From the NCBI GenBank assembly GCA_002499195.1, contig DAKS01000022.1, positions 1 to 64,000 on the forward strand: a stretch of 64,000 nt of DNA. Reading direction: 5' to 3'. Origin of the DNA: Euryarchaeota archaeon UBA443. Lineage in GTDB: Archaea > Thermoplasmatota > Poseidoniia > Poseidoniales > Poseidoniaceae. The notes beneath the pieces are model-generated. The model made no database searches, had not been told where the DNA came from, and saw only the letters and a program-made list of their open reading frames with translations. The translations under genes were made by a program, and so were the position numbers. Of the stretch, positions 44,101-53,059 are shown one piece after another (positions within the stretch are counted from its first letter, which is position 1; each line of letters opens with the position of its first letter).

Positions 44101-45148
44101 AACACTAATTCCAATGACTGCAAGTTCTGATTTGACCGTATTTGCTGATGATTCAACCGCAGAGGCATCGGGCACCATTGAAGGGACGTTGATAGTTACC
44201 AATACTGGAAATAGTGTCGATGTATTTTCCCTTTCATCAGTAGGCCTTGATTGTGAACTTGAGTCTTCAGTTCTGCTTCAACCAGGTGCATCTACTCTGG
44301 AGGTTCCTTGGACTTGTGAAATTCCATCCGATGCCCTTGCGGGAACTAATGCATTCAGCTTTAGGGCAGTATCAAGCGCTCGTTCCGATGCAATCCAAAA
44401 CGAAGTTGTGGTCTACACAATCGATGCCACATGGGACACAAACTCGGTCGTGGCAATAACGGTTGATAATGATGATTTGACAATTCCATATCTCGGTGGC
44501 TCGTCGATCACTGTTACTGTGACCAATCTCGCAAACATAGCCATTTCCGGAAAACTCACCATGGTAGGTGTAGGTGACGGAGTCTTTGACATTCGTTGGA
44601 ACAACACCTTGGGCGAAGTGACCGATGCCTTTGCTCTCGAACCGGGTGCTTCTGAGATTTTTGTTGTCCGCTTTAATGCTTTAACGACTGACGAAACTAA
44701 TGCCGATCTACGTGTGCGTGCACTTGTTCAAGTCGATAGTAGCAGTATTGACGCCGAATCCGATCCTATTGAGATAACTGTTGAAGGAGAACCTCAACCG
44801 CCCCAAGGTGTGACGTTGCTCGGTATTGAACTTGGTAAGGGCACAACCTTGCAAGTAATGGCCGTTGGCTACATTTTGTTCGCACTAGCAGTAATGGTTA
44901 TTCGACTCAGAAAACCAAGAACACCGACAACGGAGCCCGATGAAGAATCCGAAGAGGAGGAAGATGACAAACAGTATGCGCTTGGTCCAAACGAATGTCG
45001 GATGGACACAAATCGTCGAATATCATGTCCATCTTGTGAAGCACGATTGGCAGTTCCAGGAGGCAATGAACCCCCGTTCCGTTTCACCTGTCCAACATGC
45101 GACTCGAGCATTCGAGTTGTAGAGTATGGTTCTTCACCTAAGTTCTGA
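41165..45148 (+). CDS. Surface protein with SGNH-hydrolase domain, many Ig-like repeats and cytoplasmic zinc ribbon
   Basis: The 1327-residue product has a signal peptide (SIRAFVLVGMMLLASASPL), two beta-sandwich repeats to about residue 190, then a hydrolase domain of about 240 residues: GNSYT with candidate nucleophile Ser226, WDTVVVQDQS, and DGSHPS with Asp410 and His413, the SGNH layout. From about 470 to 1215 come roughly seven CARDB/NEW3-like repeats (SIRLTNIGTTSTTYDY; TVTNLANIAISG). One membrane helix lies near 1226-1246. The acidic cytosolic tail ends in a four-Cys zinc-ribbon-like motif (CPSCEARL ... CPTCDSS). The hydrolase should act outside, on acyl or acetyl groups of polysaccharides or lipids (inference). 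Confidence 0.78.
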   Translation: MSKLSIRAFVLVGMMLLASASPLTQFSKADPEIELQVDMSHMILVPGESMNLTLTIENNGSSIETYDVETTTDGLSLLWTATPTSNSVSNVLPTYNATTTIAVQLAETATPSDNGKFTIIVNESDGVASTSIDVYVSVAVVYNPHLDATGIGDQGLLAIQPGQSVDLSIPVSNHGSVMDSYLLEVGEEPDLTGWWANYSSSGSSNTSNTAPSWSASVSDVLTFGNSYTSANGLSSMLEELLRSANSPSNTSDFTGGGSTIANHWDDVNTSGSAQNLSLASGVWDTVVVQDQSQIPGFLRTHSDWLASKNGSIDLAERIDTEGAAMMLMMTWGRRSGDAMNPTLYPNYTVMQDRLEQGYIDYRDNISLSTSAEIYIAPVGLAFKHIHDSIVASGGNPQSPTSTFYGLYSTDGSHPSTSGSYLTACVLFAALTGDSPVGLTDNTTMDATLRLTLQQAAAEVVFNGSSTYDYPWEASGTIQAMNQHSSFPAGWEVRWLDDQIENLSANGQETATLRVSIPSDASPGATGVRLYAGSLFGNLTTSTLMVIDVQANYDLQVDFLNGDDEFIPGQQTNTSIRLTNIGTTSTTYDYALSVLSGPCTAALLTYSSTIDVDASEDLPFQVDVGSIADVGDVCSLRLTSTLASDSGISFVRDFSFEVDREIAFVLQGPNGPTVIDPVIESTIEVRVFNTGTETETFSLQVNSNASSPVSLLLDSPSSVSVAADASAVWTLKVTAAEGSLGIYERLVTVTHDSLLDQNLTLEFDVQTLANLNLQGPLDGRIVVQSGGESSVTILIENDGTSDLLLDTFTIAGLPGGVNAVLPDVNQFLLEAGATHNVSLNVSASAATSARTDSLSLRLFSDGAEALLAIELQVVDRTLAQLSPNTNQIIAGPSASTNVTIEVTNIGTLQDTFLLSIGAGETSNYFELSLSKTSVNLGIGQSETVVLSVRETSTGANANGLPINIVATSTLDSASTDVALLTLIPMTASSDLTVFADDSTAEASGTIEGTLIVTNTGNSVDVFSLSSVGLDCELESSVLLQPGASTLEVPWTCEIPSDALAGTNAFSFRAVSSARSDAIQNEVVVYTIDATWDTNSVVAITVDNDDLTIPYLGGSSITVTVTNLANIAISGKLTMVGVGDGVFDIRWNNTLGEVTDAFALEPGASEIFVVRFNALTTDETNADLRVRALVQVDSSSIDAESDPIEITVEGEPQPPQGVTLLGIELGKGTTLQVMAVGYILFALAVMVIRLRKPRTPTTEPDEESEEEEDDKQYALGPNECRMDTNRRISCPSCEARLAVPGGNEPPFRFTCPTCDSSIRVVEYGSSPKF

Positions 45149-45937
45149 TCAGTTCTTGCGTTGAGCGATCAAGAGAAATGCCGTATGGCCGAAAGGTCCG
45201 TTGACTGGGCGAACTCCGCCTTTGCTTGCCTTGCCCCATTCACGTTCAATGACTTCGCCCGCCCATTCGACTTCAAGACCAGATTCTTCACATGCAATCC
45301 ATGCTTGTTCAAGTTGACTTGAGACGGGGCAATAGCACGAAAGGCGTGCACCAATCTTGAGGAGATGGGCTACGGATTTTATCGCAGTAGTATGTTCTGG
45401 AAGGTCGAGTAGAATAGCATCGAATTCTTTCGAAATAGATTCGATCTCTTCAATAGAAGATTCGATCATTCCATGAACATGGGAATGCTTAGGAAATTCT
45501 GTAATCGCTCGAGCAAGTGTTTCAAGATTCTCAAGACCGACCTTAGAATGCTCTTCTCGAGGCTCGACTGTAATCAGATGTCCTGATGCACCCATGATTC
45601 GAGCAAGGTGCATGGATTGGCCAGCAGAACCTAATCCTGCTTCAAGAACAACATCTCCTGGACCAATTCCAAGACGGGTGATGAAAACTCCAGCATCTTT
45701 TGAGCCAATGGTTTGAGCTCTACGCTTCATGCCTTGAATCAATTCAGGTAAACGCGGAGGTAAGTGCGTGAATATTTTCGAACCGATTTGAACTTCTTGT
45801 CCATATTCAATTCCATCGATTGTTGTTTTAGGATTAAAGACTCCAATCCCCTTAATCTTCACACTTTCATCGATAATCTCGACGACATGCACACGGCCGT
45901 TTTCTTCGACTAAGGCGGTGATTGAAGGGTCTGACAT
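45149..45937 (-). CDS. trmI: tRNA (adenine-58/57-N1)-methyltransferase TrmI
   Basis: The 262-residue product has the TrmI layout: a small N-terminal beta domain, a linker with FTHLPPRLPELIQGMKRRAQTI, then a Rossmann methyltransferase with the SAM loop EAGLGSAGQSMHLAR near 108 and LLDLPEHTTAI in the motif IV region (usually LDLP). TrmI methylates A58 (and A57 in some archaea) in the tRNA T-loop. C-terminal strands (GPFGHTAFLLIAQR) fit. Its stop immediately abuts the convergent surface-protein gene. Confidence 0.88.
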   Translation of the reverse strand: MSDPSITALVEENGRVHVVEIIDESVKIKGIGVFNPKTTIDGIEYGQEVQIGSKIFTHLPPRLPELIQGMKRRAQTIGSKDAGVFITRLGIGPGDVVLEAGLGSAGQSMHLARIMGASGHLITVEPREEHSKVGLENLETLARAITEFPKHSHVHGMIESSIEEIESISKEFDAILLDLPEHTTAIKSVAHLLKIGARLSCYCPVSSQLEQAWIACEESGLEVEWAGEVIEREWGKASKGGVRPVNGPFGHTAFLLIAQRKN

Positions 45938-46026
45938 GGTCTTTGGGAAGATATCTTAGCCATCAGGCTTTTCCAAAAAAATTTAGAAATTACAATAATA
46001 TAAAAAAAGACGAGAACAGACTACCA

Positions 46027-46034
46027 TTATATAA
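46027..46034 (+). promoter_or_regulatory. TATA box of the CGHC surface-protein gene
   Basis: TTATATAA at 46027-46034 lies in a very A/T-rich stretch (45974-46035). Its centre is about 25 nt before the in-frame ATG at 46055, which would make that ATG the 5' end of a leaderless mRNA and argues against the earlier ATG at 46034, which overlaps the box. Confidence 0.6.
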
Positions 46035-46054
46035 TGAGTGGTAGTGCGTATATT

Positions 46055-49000
46055 ATGCAAATTAGTACGCGTACAATGGCTTTCACAATAATCGTTGTTT
46101 TTGTTGGAAGTTTAATGGCGGGTTTTACCTCCGATTACAATGGCATTGAGCCAGAGATTTTGGAAGAAGAAACCGTTGTACAGAATCCCTCTCAGGCAAC
46201 GAGCCCGGGTCACGTTGTGTTCGGGCAATACATCTCGTCTGACAACTGTGGTCACTGTTCAAAGACAGGTGGCGGCTCAGATGCACATCATTCTATCAAG
46301 CAAAACCATCCTGATGAATACGTCTACGTCACTTACATGTCAGCGTCTTACGGAGATACGGACACGGCACGTGCTGGAAACGTCGCACCTTACAATTGGG
46401 CATGGTCCACGGGTGGTGCGCCAGATGCCTACTTCGGTGATAGAACTGACAAAAATCAAGGTGGTGCAAACAGCCAATACACTACATACGACACCTTATT
46501 CTCGAGCGGTGGCGGTATGCACAGCTCAGTCAATGACTATGGTATGACCGCTGCGATCAGCCAATCTGGATCCAGCTACAACATCGATATCACCTACAGA
46601 TACACAGGTTCTGGAAGTGCTGCAGGGAACATGAAACTCTATGCTGCATTGGTCGACAAGGATTGCACAGGATACTCTTACACCTCTGGAATCCCTCACG
46701 GATACAATTGCTGGATGGCTTGGTTGACTTCTGGAGATACTTACAAATCAAAGAGTTCCGGTACTGGTAGTTCCTTCATAAGCGTTGCACCAACTGCAAC
46801 ATCGCAAACAGAATCTTGGTCGAGTGTACCATCCTCTGTTGTACCAGGTGGACTGAGTAAGGCCATTGTTATCGGTGTTCTGATGACAGGCAACCAAGTG
46901 TCTGCTGGAGGCACAAGCCCTCACGTATACCACGCCATCGATTCAACAATGGGGCCAAAGATGGACCTTTCCATCCCAAGTTTCACCGCTACAAGCCCTG
47001 CGGGCGCTTCCTACATGCGAGGCGATACCGTTACACTCGATGCAACCGTTGCCAATAGCGGTGACCTCGAATACAATAGCGGAGGTTTGGTCAAGTTTTA
47101 CTATGTCTTGAATGGAAACAAGAACTACATCGGTCAAGGAACCTCAATTGGCACAATGGCGACGACTGGTTCAACAAGCAGTATGACTGCACAGGAAACC
47201 TTCGATACCAGTGTCTTACCAGCAAATGGTTGGAAAACCGTGTTTGGTGTGGAGCTCTCGACCACTGGTGAGAGCGTAACTTCAAACAACCAAGCCACAA
47301 CTGATCTTGATCACGACCGCCCTCCAACATCAAAAACACCTCAGGTCATTGGTACGACTGATATCAATCGCGGTGAATACTTCTCTGTCCTTGCCAAAGG
47401 TGATGCTGATGACAACGTCGACAGCATTGACACAATGACGTTTGATGTGGAAATTTCCCCAGCAGGAGCCAATCAATGGTCCGGCGATATTGTGACAGGC
47501 GGCCAGAACATACTGTATTTGGGGTCCGCTAACGAAGGTCGTGAGTACTCACTCTTGCCAACTCTCGATATGCCAGCTGGAGAATATGACCTACGTACTC
47601 GAGCGGTAGATGCTCGGGGTCAGACCTCAGGTTGGTCTTACACTTACGACGCCTTTGATTTGATGAATGCACCTCCATCTATCACACCAAATCAGGTTAG
47701 CCCTGTTCCATGTGATGTCTCTACTAAGGTCGATATGACTGGTATCATTACCGATCCTGAGACACCTCTCTCAGATTTGACCATTACAAGCAGTGATGCT
47801 GCATTCGTAGGATGGCATCCAACGACGACAGAGGTTGAAGTTTTCTTTGCATGGGACTCGGTCCAAGGATGCTCCTTGGGTCAACAAGGAATTGAAATCT
47901 CCATGGACGATGGTGGCGATTATTCAGCTCAAGGCGAGCTTCCATATGGGACGATTCTTTTCAACGTTCTAGAGAATGGACAGCCACGCTGGCAGGCCTT
48001 GCCAACCCAGATTGTCGATGAGGCCTCAATGGGAACATTGAGTCTTCTACCATTCTTATCCGATACAGATGATGAAGGTAATTATGTTTCAGCAGAAGAT
48101 CTAGCTCTCGAAATCGTTCAAATGTCGACCAATGATGTTTTTGACGTCACACTCGATGGAACAAACATTGTATTTTACACAGTGGATGATGATGTTAATG
48201 GTGAAGTTGTCGTAACAATCCGGGCGAGTGATGGAGAACAATACGCGGACCAGACTCTTCTTGCTAAGGTCAATCCAATCAATGATGCTCCTCGTTTGGA
48301 CCTCACCGGAATTGAGGATAAACCTCTCAAGTTGGGTACACAGCGTGTAATCAACCTCATGGCACTGTTGACCGATGTTGATGATCCATCCAATGAAGCC
48401 TTCATCACCGTATCTTCTGATGAACAAGGTGCAGCAAAGTACAACCCAATCGATGGTACGATGACACTGAACTTCCAGACCTCTGGCCTCCATACCGTTA
48501 CGATGAACACAATTGATCGATACGATAGTAACACCTACACGATTTCCATAGATGTGTTTGATTCCTATCCATTGTACATCACAAAGGTCGATGATGGCAG
48601 TGGCCATTTCTATGTTGAAATGGAGGACACCTATATCGATCAAATTCCAACAGCGAATATTTTCCTAACCGATTCAGCTCCAACGTTCAAAAGCATTGAA
48701 ACCACTTGGAATATTTGTAATGATGAAACAGGAACCTGTGATGGTCTCTACGAAGAGAATCTTGACATCACTCGTTCAATGGTTGGATGGTCGACTGAGT
48801 TGAACATCCCTTCCATATTCATGCCAGGTGAAATGGCTCGTCCGTCTGGTTCAGTGTACAAAGACTACTACCAATTGACCATCAAAGCAGTTGATACAAA
48901 TGATGATGATTACAAAACCATTGCAGGTGTTAAGTGGAATATTCTAGAAGAGCTCCCAATACCTGCGGATATGGATGAAGAATTGCTTGCTTCACACATT

Positions 49001-49531
49001 GAAGACTTGAAGTTGGATATTGAAGATATCGAGGATCAAATTGCAAATGCAGAAGAAGGTACTGACACTACCTCCCTTGAAGAAACCCTATCCGAAATAA
49101 AATCTGATTATTCGACGGCTTGTGAAGATCCACGTGCCTCCTGTCCTGCTGAGCAAATACAGTCTGGTGGATCCGCTGAGGAAGTTTCGGATGATACTAA
49201 CTGGATGCTCATCATTGGAATTGTTGTAGGTGTTCTCTTTGTTGCACTCTCTGTTGGATTGATGATGCGCCGTGGAGAGGACAACAAATTCTACGAATCT
49301 GATGCAACATGGACGCAGAATACACTTCCGATTCATGATACCGTTGCTAATTCTATGTATGGTGGAGCCGCTCCAATCTTCCAACAGCAAATGCCTCAAC
49401 CTGTTGCTGCTCCAGCCCCACTGCCAGTTGTTGCAGCAGGGCCTCCACTACCACCCGGCGGCCTACCCGCAGGATGGACAATGGAACAATGGCAATACTA
49501 CGGTCAACAATATCTTGACCAAATGCAATAG
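46055..49531 (+). CDS. Membrane-anchored surface protein with thioredoxin-like (CGHC) domain and cadherin/Ig-like repeats
   Basis: The 1158-residue product starts with a signal peptide (MAFTIIVVFVGSLMAG). A domain of about 250 residues follows with SDNCGHCSKTGG: Cys65 and Cys68 form a CGHC pair, the active site of protein disulfide isomerases, in an Omp28/thioredoxin-like setting (VYVTYMSASYGD follows). Next come a CARDB-like repeat (about 310-415), a second sandwich and cadherin-like repeats with Asp-rich linkers up to about 940. A short coiled-coil segment (about 975-1015, LDIEDIEDQIANAEE) precedes one helix near 1055-1075. A Pro/Ala-rich cytosolic tail ends in a Trp/Tyr/Gln cluster (GWTMEQWQYYGQQYLDQMQ). 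Start chosen from TATA spacing; 46034 and 46076 are alternatives. Confidence 0.75.
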   Translation: MQISTRTMAFTIIVVFVGSLMAGFTSDYNGIEPEILEEETVVQNPSQATSPGHVVFGQYISSDNCGHCSKTGGGSDAHHSIKQNHPDEYVYVTYMSASYGDTDTARAGNVAPYNWAWSTGGAPDAYFGDRTDKNQGGANSQYTTYDTLFSSGGGMHSSVNDYGMTAAISQSGSSYNIDITYRYTGSGSAAGNMKLYAALVDKDCTGYSYTSGIPHGYNCWMAWLTSGDTYKSKSSGTGSSFISVAPTATSQTESWSSVPSSVVPGGLSKAIVIGVLMTGNQVSAGGTSPHVYHAIDSTMGPKMDLSIPSFTATSPAGASYMRGDTVTLDATVANSGDLEYNSGGLVKFYYVLNGNKNYIGQGTSIGTMATTGSTSSMTAQETFDTSVLPANGWKTVFGVELSTTGESVTSNNQATTDLDHDRPPTSKTPQVIGTTDINRGEYFSVLAKGDADDNVDSIDTMTFDVEISPAGANQWSGDIVTGGQNILYLGSANEGREYSLLPTLDMPAGEYDLRTRAVDARGQTSGWSYTYDAFDLMNAPPSITPNQVSPVPCDVSTKVDMTGIITDPETPLSDLTITSSDAAFVGWHPTTTEVEVFFAWDSVQGCSLGQQGIEISMDDGGDYSAQGELPYGTILFNVLENGQPRWQALPTQIVDEASMGTLSLLPFLSDTDDEGNYVSAEDLALEIVQMSTNDVFDVTLDGTNIVFYTVDDDVNGEVVVTIRASDGEQYADQTLLAKVNPINDAPRLDLTGIEDKPLKLGTQRVINLMALLTDVDDPSNEAFITVSSDEQGAAKYNPIDGTMTLNFQTSGLHTVTMNTIDRYDSNTYTISIDVFDSYPLYITKVDDGSGHFYVEMEDTYIDQIPTANIFLTDSAPTFKSIETTWNICNDETGTCDGLYEENLDITRSMVGWSTELNIPSIFMPGEMARPSGSVYKDYYQLTIKAVDTNDDDYKTIAGVKWNILEELPIPADMDEELLASHIEDLKLDIEDIEDQIANAEEGTDTTSLEETLSEIKSDYSTACEDPRASCPAEQIQSGGSAEEVSDDTNWMLIIGIVVGVLFVALSVGLMMRRGEDNKFYESDATWTQNTLPIHDTVANSMYGGAAPIFQQQMPQPVAAPAPLPVVAAGPPLPPGGLPAGWTMEQWQYYGQQYLDQMQ

Positions 49532-49593
49532 TGAAACCGTACGACCCGTGGCTTATGCTAAAGTCCTAAAGGGGAGGAGAGTGAGGAAACATC

Positions 49594-51630
49594 ATGTCAG
49601 AGGACGAGACAGTTGAGGATGTCATCACCGAAGATGACTCTGAAATGGTCACTGTATGGGCTCCTGAGCCTACAAATGATGGTGATGAAATCCTTTCCTC
49701 GAGCATTGACAAATGGATTGAGGAAGTTAAATTCGAGACGACAGAGGATGTTCCTATTCCTGACCGGCTTGTAGACCAAGTTATCGGGCAAGAAGCGGGT
49801 TCGGTTGTTATTCGAAAAGCTGCTGAACAGCGTCGTCACATGCTTATGATCGGCGATCCAGGAACTGGAAAGTCGATGCTTGCACGGTCGATGACCGATT
49901 TGTTGCCTCAGGATGCTCTTGAAGATGTTCTTGTCTATCCTAATGAAGACGATGAGAATGAGCCACGCGTACGTTCTGTTCCTGCAGGACGTGCGGAGCG
50001 TATTGTACGCATTCAGAAGGAAGCTATACGTGAACAAAAGGAAAAAGCACAACGCATGCTATTGATTGGATTTGGTGCTGTTGCTTTCTTGCTAGTTATC
50101 GTTGCGATTCCTAGTGGTGATATTCTCACTCTGTTATTCGGTATGTTCCTTCTTATGTTTGGATACATGTTTATTCGAAGTCGACTAGGTTCTGGAGATG
50201 AAGGTAGAATTCCAAAGGTATTGGTCAAGCATGAGATTGATGATCGTCCACCATTTGTTGATGCAACAGCGACCCTTTCTGGATCTCTTTTGGGTGATGT
50301 ACGTCACGACCCATTCCAATCCGGAGGAATGGAAACACCTGCTCACGATCGAGTCGAGCCAGGAGCAATTCATCGTGCCAACAAAGGTGTTCTTTACATC
50401 GATGAGATAAATCTTCTACGTCTTGAGGAACAACAAGCACTCCTAACCGCTATGCAAGAGCGTGCCTTCCCAATTTCTGGTCGTTCGGAGCGATCTTCAG
50501 GCGCATTGACAAAATCCGAACCAGTTCCTTGTGATTTTATCCTCATTGCAGCAGGTAATCTCGATGCGATTCAAGGAATGCATCCAGCACTTCGAAGCCG
50601 TATTCGCGGATATGGTTACGAAGTTTACGTAAATTCAGAGATGCCAGATAACAACCGTAACCGAAAGCGTCTCATTCGATTTATTGCACAAGAAGTTATC
50701 CGAGATATGGGAAGTACACGTGAAATCCCTCACTTTGACAAGTCTGGTGTTGCCCTGATTCTCCGTGAAGCACAACGTCGAGCAGGACGTCGTGGAAAAC
50801 TTTCACTACGTCTTCGCGAATTGGGTGGTTTGGTGAGAATCGCTGGTGATTTAGCCGCAGAAGATGGTGCTCCATACGTGACCGATGCTCACGTCCTAGC
50901 AGCACGTTCCATTGCAAAACCATTGGAGCAGCAAGTTGCTGATCGAATGATTGAGCGTCGTCTGGACTATGCTCTTGTTGTTAATTCAGGAAACCGTGTT
51001 GGGCGCGTTAATGGTCTTGCAGTTCTTGGTGCGAATTCAGGGTTGTCCGACTTTTCAGGAATTATGCTACCCGTTGAGGCGCTTGTTACTCCTTCTCAAG
51101 GTGGTGGTGGAAAAATCCATGCTACTGGTGGATTGAGTGATCTTGCGAAAGAGAGCGTCACCAATGTAAGTGCAGTCATCAAGAAACTCACAGGAAAAGA
51201 TGTATCTGATTATGATATTCATATTCAATTCGTTGATACACATGGTGTCGATGGTGATTCAGCATCTATTACTATCGCAACTGCAATCATCTCTGCGCTT
51301 GAGAACATCCCAATCAAGCAAAACCTTGCTATGACAGGGTCGCTATCGGTTCGTGGTGAAGTTCTCCCTATTGGAGGGGTTACTGCAAAGATTGAGGCTG
51401 CAGCTCGAGTAGGCGTCAAGACCGTGGTGATTCCTCGCTCGAACATGCAAGATGTTTTGCTTGACGAGCAGTTTGAGGGTCATGTCGAAGTTATTGCTGT
51501 TGATACACTGGATGAAGTTATGGAACATGCACTGATTACACATGACCAGAAGCAAAGTCTCGTCGAACGTCTCGGTTCCATTATCGATCGTTTGACACCA
51601 GATCTATCAGGCCCAACAACGACCATTTGA
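49594..51630 (+). CDS. lonB: Archaeal membrane-bound Lon protease (LonB)
   Basis: LonB is the ATP-dependent protease of archaeal membranes. The 678-residue product has Walker [11 protein letters not shown] near 87-96, an inserted membrane hairpin typical of LonB ([33 protein letters not shown], residues about 152-196), Walker [10 protein letters not shown] near 268, and a C-terminal S16 protease domain. Catalytic Ser556 (DGDSAS) and Lys599 (TAKIEAA) are 43 residues apart, as in other Lon enzymes. The start is preceded by GTGAGG about 9 nt upstream. It is followed by a transporter gene in the same orientation. Confidence 0.95.
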   Translation: MSEDETVEDVITEDDSEMVTVWAPEPTNDGDEILSSSIDKWIEEVKFETTEDVPIPDRLVDQVIGQEAGSVVIRKAAEQRRHMLMIGDPGTGKSMLARSMTDLLPQDALEDVLVYPNEDDENEPRVRSVPAGRAERIVRIQKEAIREQKEKAQRMLLIGFGAVAFLLVIVAIPSGDILTLLFGMFLLMFGYMFIRSRLGSGDEGRIPKVLVKHEIDDRPPFVDATATLSGSLLGDVRHDPFQSGGMETPAHDRVEPGAIHRANKGVLYIDEINLLRLEEQQALLTAMQERAFPISGRSERSSGALTKSEPVPCDFILIAAGNLDAIQGMHPALRSRIRGYGYEVYVNSEMPDNNRNRKRLIRFIAQEVIRDMGSTREIPHFDKSGVALILREAQRRAGRRGKLSLRLRELGGLVRIAGDLAAEDGAPYVTDAHVLAARSIAKPLEQQVADRMIERRLDYALVVNSGNRVGRVNGLAVLGANSGLSDFSGIMLPVEALVTPSQGGGGKIHATGGLSDLAKESVTNVSAVIKKLTGKDVSDYDIHIQFVDTHGVDGDSASITIATAIISALENIPIKQNLAMTGSLSVRGEVLPIGGVTAKIEAAARVGVKTVVIPRSNMQDVLLDEQFEGHVEVIAVDTLDEVMEHALITHDQKQSLVERLGSIIDRLTPDLSGPTTTI

Positions 51631-51679
51631 GCCTTGATTTGAAGCATGACTTCAAAGAGTGGATGCTCTCCAGCGGTTT

Positions 51680-53029
51680 ATGGATGAAGAGGCAAATCCA
51701 TCCTCTGGGTTGGATGCTGGAAAAGGCGCCTTAGTCGTCCTCTTTCTTGTTACCATGATCGATATGATTGGATTTGGAATCGTTATTCCGTTTCTAACCT
51801 ATCTTGTCGAAGATTTGGCTATTGATCAAAATATCACTGCTATTGGCCTATGGGTCGGTTTGTTGATGACTTCCTATTCTGCAGCACAGTTCTTGTTTTC
51901 TCCAATATGGGGTGGCCTTAGTGATCGTATCGGTAGGCGCCCTGTCCTAATGATTGGACTTGTTGGAAATACGATCTTTTTCACTATGTTTGGTCTTGCA
52001 AGTACTTTGTTGATGGCTCTTGCAGCTAGATTCATGGCAGGTGTTTTCAATGGAAACATTGCAGTTGCTCGAGCGTATATTGGTGATGTAAGCACTCCTA
52101 AACAACTCGCAAGCCGAATGGGACTTATCGGTGCAGCATTTGGTCTTGGATTCACCATCGGTCCTTTCCTTGGTGGTGAGTTATCTTCTCCTGCAGAACG
52201 CTGGGATCTCTTCGTAGGTACAATTTTTGAAACCCACCCCTATCTTCTTCCTTGTATTCTTGCAAGCGTTCTCTCCATATTCTCATTAATTCTAGCGTTC
52301 AGATATCTTCCCGAATCGCTTGAAACAGAATCTCGTTCAAAGCGTACAACAACACAGAAGTGGAGTACGATCATGAAGCATACTGCTTCCAATGTCAAGC
52401 GTATGCTTGCAACAAAGAACATCGGTTCTCTGATGTGGGTTACATTCCTGTACATGTTTGGATTTACTGTGATGCATGCGGTCTTCATCCTTTTCACACA
52501 AATGGATCCTACACAAGGTGGTCTAGGATTTAGTGAGGCTGACAATGGGCGAATCTTTGCTCTCATTGGAATACTTGGAATTGTTACCCAAGGGGGTCTT
52601 ATAGGGCCTTTAACTCGAAAATATGGCTCCATGTTCATTCTACGATTCGGAACAATTCTATCAGGAATTGGCCTTGTTTTGATTCCATATTCGAGTTTGG
52701 ATTTTGTTTGGGCTTGGATGGCCATTATCACTGGATGCATTGCAATCGGAAACGGATTGTTCCAACCGTCGTCAAGTACAATCCTTACCTCATTGGCACG
52801 ACAAGATGATTATGAATTGGGAGCGGTTATGGGTTCGCAAGAATCTCTCTCATCGTTTGCTCGAATTCTAGGTCCATTAACAGGTGGATATGTTTGGACG
52901 ATTACAGTCGAGAGAAGTGGATTCTTTGACTATCATACCGCGTTTCATATTTGTGGAGTTTTGATGATGCTTGCATTCTTACTTTCGTTCAAAGTCAAAT
53001 TCAAAACTACGGAACAACCATCACAATAA
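51680..53029 (+). CDS. MFS transporter, tetracycline-efflux-like
   Basis: About twelve membrane segments with major-facilitator signatures: the first helix has MIDMIGFGIVIPFLTYL, the loop 2-3 motif is GGLSDRIGRRPVLMIG, and FIGPFLGG-like TIGPFLGGELS closes helix 5. The order resembles TetA-type drug:proton antiporters, but the cargo cannot be read from sequence. ATG 51680 gives 449 residues; a GTG at 51659 would add seven. It follows lonB by about 50 nt on the same strand and precedes an AI-2E-type membrane protein by 30 nt, so the three may form one transcript. Confidence 0.87.
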   Translation: MDEEANPSSGLDAGKGALVVLFLVTMIDMIGFGIVIPFLTYLVEDLAIDQNITAIGLWVGLLMTSYSAAQFLFSPIWGGLSDRIGRRPVLMIGLVGNTIFFTMFGLASTLLMALAARFMAGVFNGNIAVARAYIGDVSTPKQLASRMGLIGAAFGLGFTIGPFLGGELSSPAERWDLFVGTIFETHPYLLPCILASVLSIFSLILAFRYLPESLETESRSKRTTTQKWSTIMKHTASNVKRMLATKNIGSLMWVTFLYMFGFTVMHAVFILFTQMDPTQGGLGFSEADNGRIFALIGILGIVTQGGLIGPLTRKYGSMFILRFGTILSGIGLVLIPYSSLDFVWAWMAIITGCIAIGNGLFQPSSSTILTSLARQDDYELGAVMGSQESLSSFARILGPLTGGYVWTITVERSGFFDYHTAFHICGVLMMLAFLLSFKVKFKTTEQPSQ

Positions 53030-53059
53030 ATTCAAACGTGAAGTAGAAGAGTATGTCAC

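Noticed and set aside
48101..48643. 180-codon antisense frame inside the CGHC surface gene
   Set aside because: No recognisable motif and lies opposite cadherin-like repeats that are clearly coding.
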